From an uncultured Paracoccaceae bacterium (GTDB lineage: Bacteria > Pseudomonadota > Alphaproteobacteria > Rhodobacterales > Rhodobacteraceae), in contig CANMFL010000002.1 in NCBI GenBank assembly GCA_947497185.1, positions 186,001 through 250,000 of the forward strand: a stretch of 64,000 bases of DNA, read 5' to 3'. Both the position numbers and the translations under genes were made by a program. Positions 63,977 through 64,000 of this stretch are shown one piece after another. The notes beneath the pieces are model-generated. The model saw nothing but the letters and a program-made list of their open reading frames with translations. It was not told the DNA's origin and did no database searches. Within the stretch, counting starts at the first letter, position 1; every line of letters starts with the position of its first letter.

Positions 63977-64000
63977 TGCGCAAGTTGGGTCTTATCTTGG
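63976..64000 (+). CDS. Start of the next gene, cut by the window edge
   Basis: An ATG overlapping the nuoF stop opens MRKLGLIL, which looks like the beginning of a signal peptide or membrane helix. Only eight codons are visible. In relatives small accessory genes or nuoG follow here; this start does not look like NuoG. Confidence 0.5.

Overview
The window reads as a chromosomal segment of a marine alphaproteobacterium of the Rhodobacterales (Roseobacter group). The evidence is the nuo gene order with its taxon-typical extra genes, a NuoE with a long C-terminal tail, the ivd/mcc leucine cluster, a DUF3422 protein, a likely speF-type leader before ornithine decarboxylase, and several small repeats of the kind scattered through Rhodobacterales intergenic DNA. 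No tRNA, rRNA, CRISPR array, insertion sequence or prophage was seen. Almost all of the sequence is protein coding.

Layout. (1) 1-9.4 kb: a two-sided carbohydrate island. Flavin reductase, aldo/keto reductase and an SsuD-like flavin monooxygenase lie on the minus strand, divergent from a GntR regulator and a Gfo/Idh/MocA protein. A complete sugar ABC importer follows (two permeases and a binding protein on minus, ATPase on plus). The trio has the composition and order of the smoA-smoB-smoC genes of oxidative sulfoquinovose (sulfo-SMO) catabolism. The Gfo/Idh protein is a candidate NAD+-dependent sulfoquinovosidase. If so, the island imports a plant or algal sulfolipid sugar, cleaves its glycoside, removes sulfite and yields glucose. 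(2) 9.5-13.7 kb: pqi-type MCE lipid transport genes with PqiA split in two. (3) 13.8-15.6 kb: a small-molecule kinase and a YihY membrane protein. (4) 15.7-23.5 kb: a compact type I secretion locus with its own Ig-repeat adhesin, TolC, ABC and HlyD parts. (5) 23.8-26.8 kb: pntAB transhydrogenase. (6) 27-30.2 kb: two related lipoproteins flanking an A+T-rich HNH-nuclease gene that looks acquired. (7) 30.2-43.1 kb: housekeeping genes (rluE-like, ornithine decarboxylase, DUF3422, M20 hydrolase, moaA, AlkD-like, glmS, glmU, gph, a DegT aminotransferase, creA).

(8) 43.2-51.8 kb: leucine/isovalerate degradation in one tightly coupled operon (ivd, mccB, mccA, HMG-CoA lyase, methylglutaconyl-CoA hydratase). 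Three consecutive LprI-like secreted proteins and a GST are built into it. A good sigma70 promoter with an overlapping palindrome precedes it. (9) 52.0-53.1 kb: a Hint-domain protein. (10) 53.3-64.0 kb: the first part of the complex I operon (nuoA, B, C, D, E, F). nuoA is cut off from nuoB by a strong terminator and a convergent CHASE4-GGDEF diguanylate cyclase. Non-nuo genes sit between nuoC, nuoD, nuoE and nuoF: a GFA protein, a sulfotransferase, small membrane proteins, a lipoprotein, and a repeat protein that shares the NuoE tail domain. The window ends in the first codons of another gene.

All assignments come from reading the sequence and knowledge of protein families. No database search was run.
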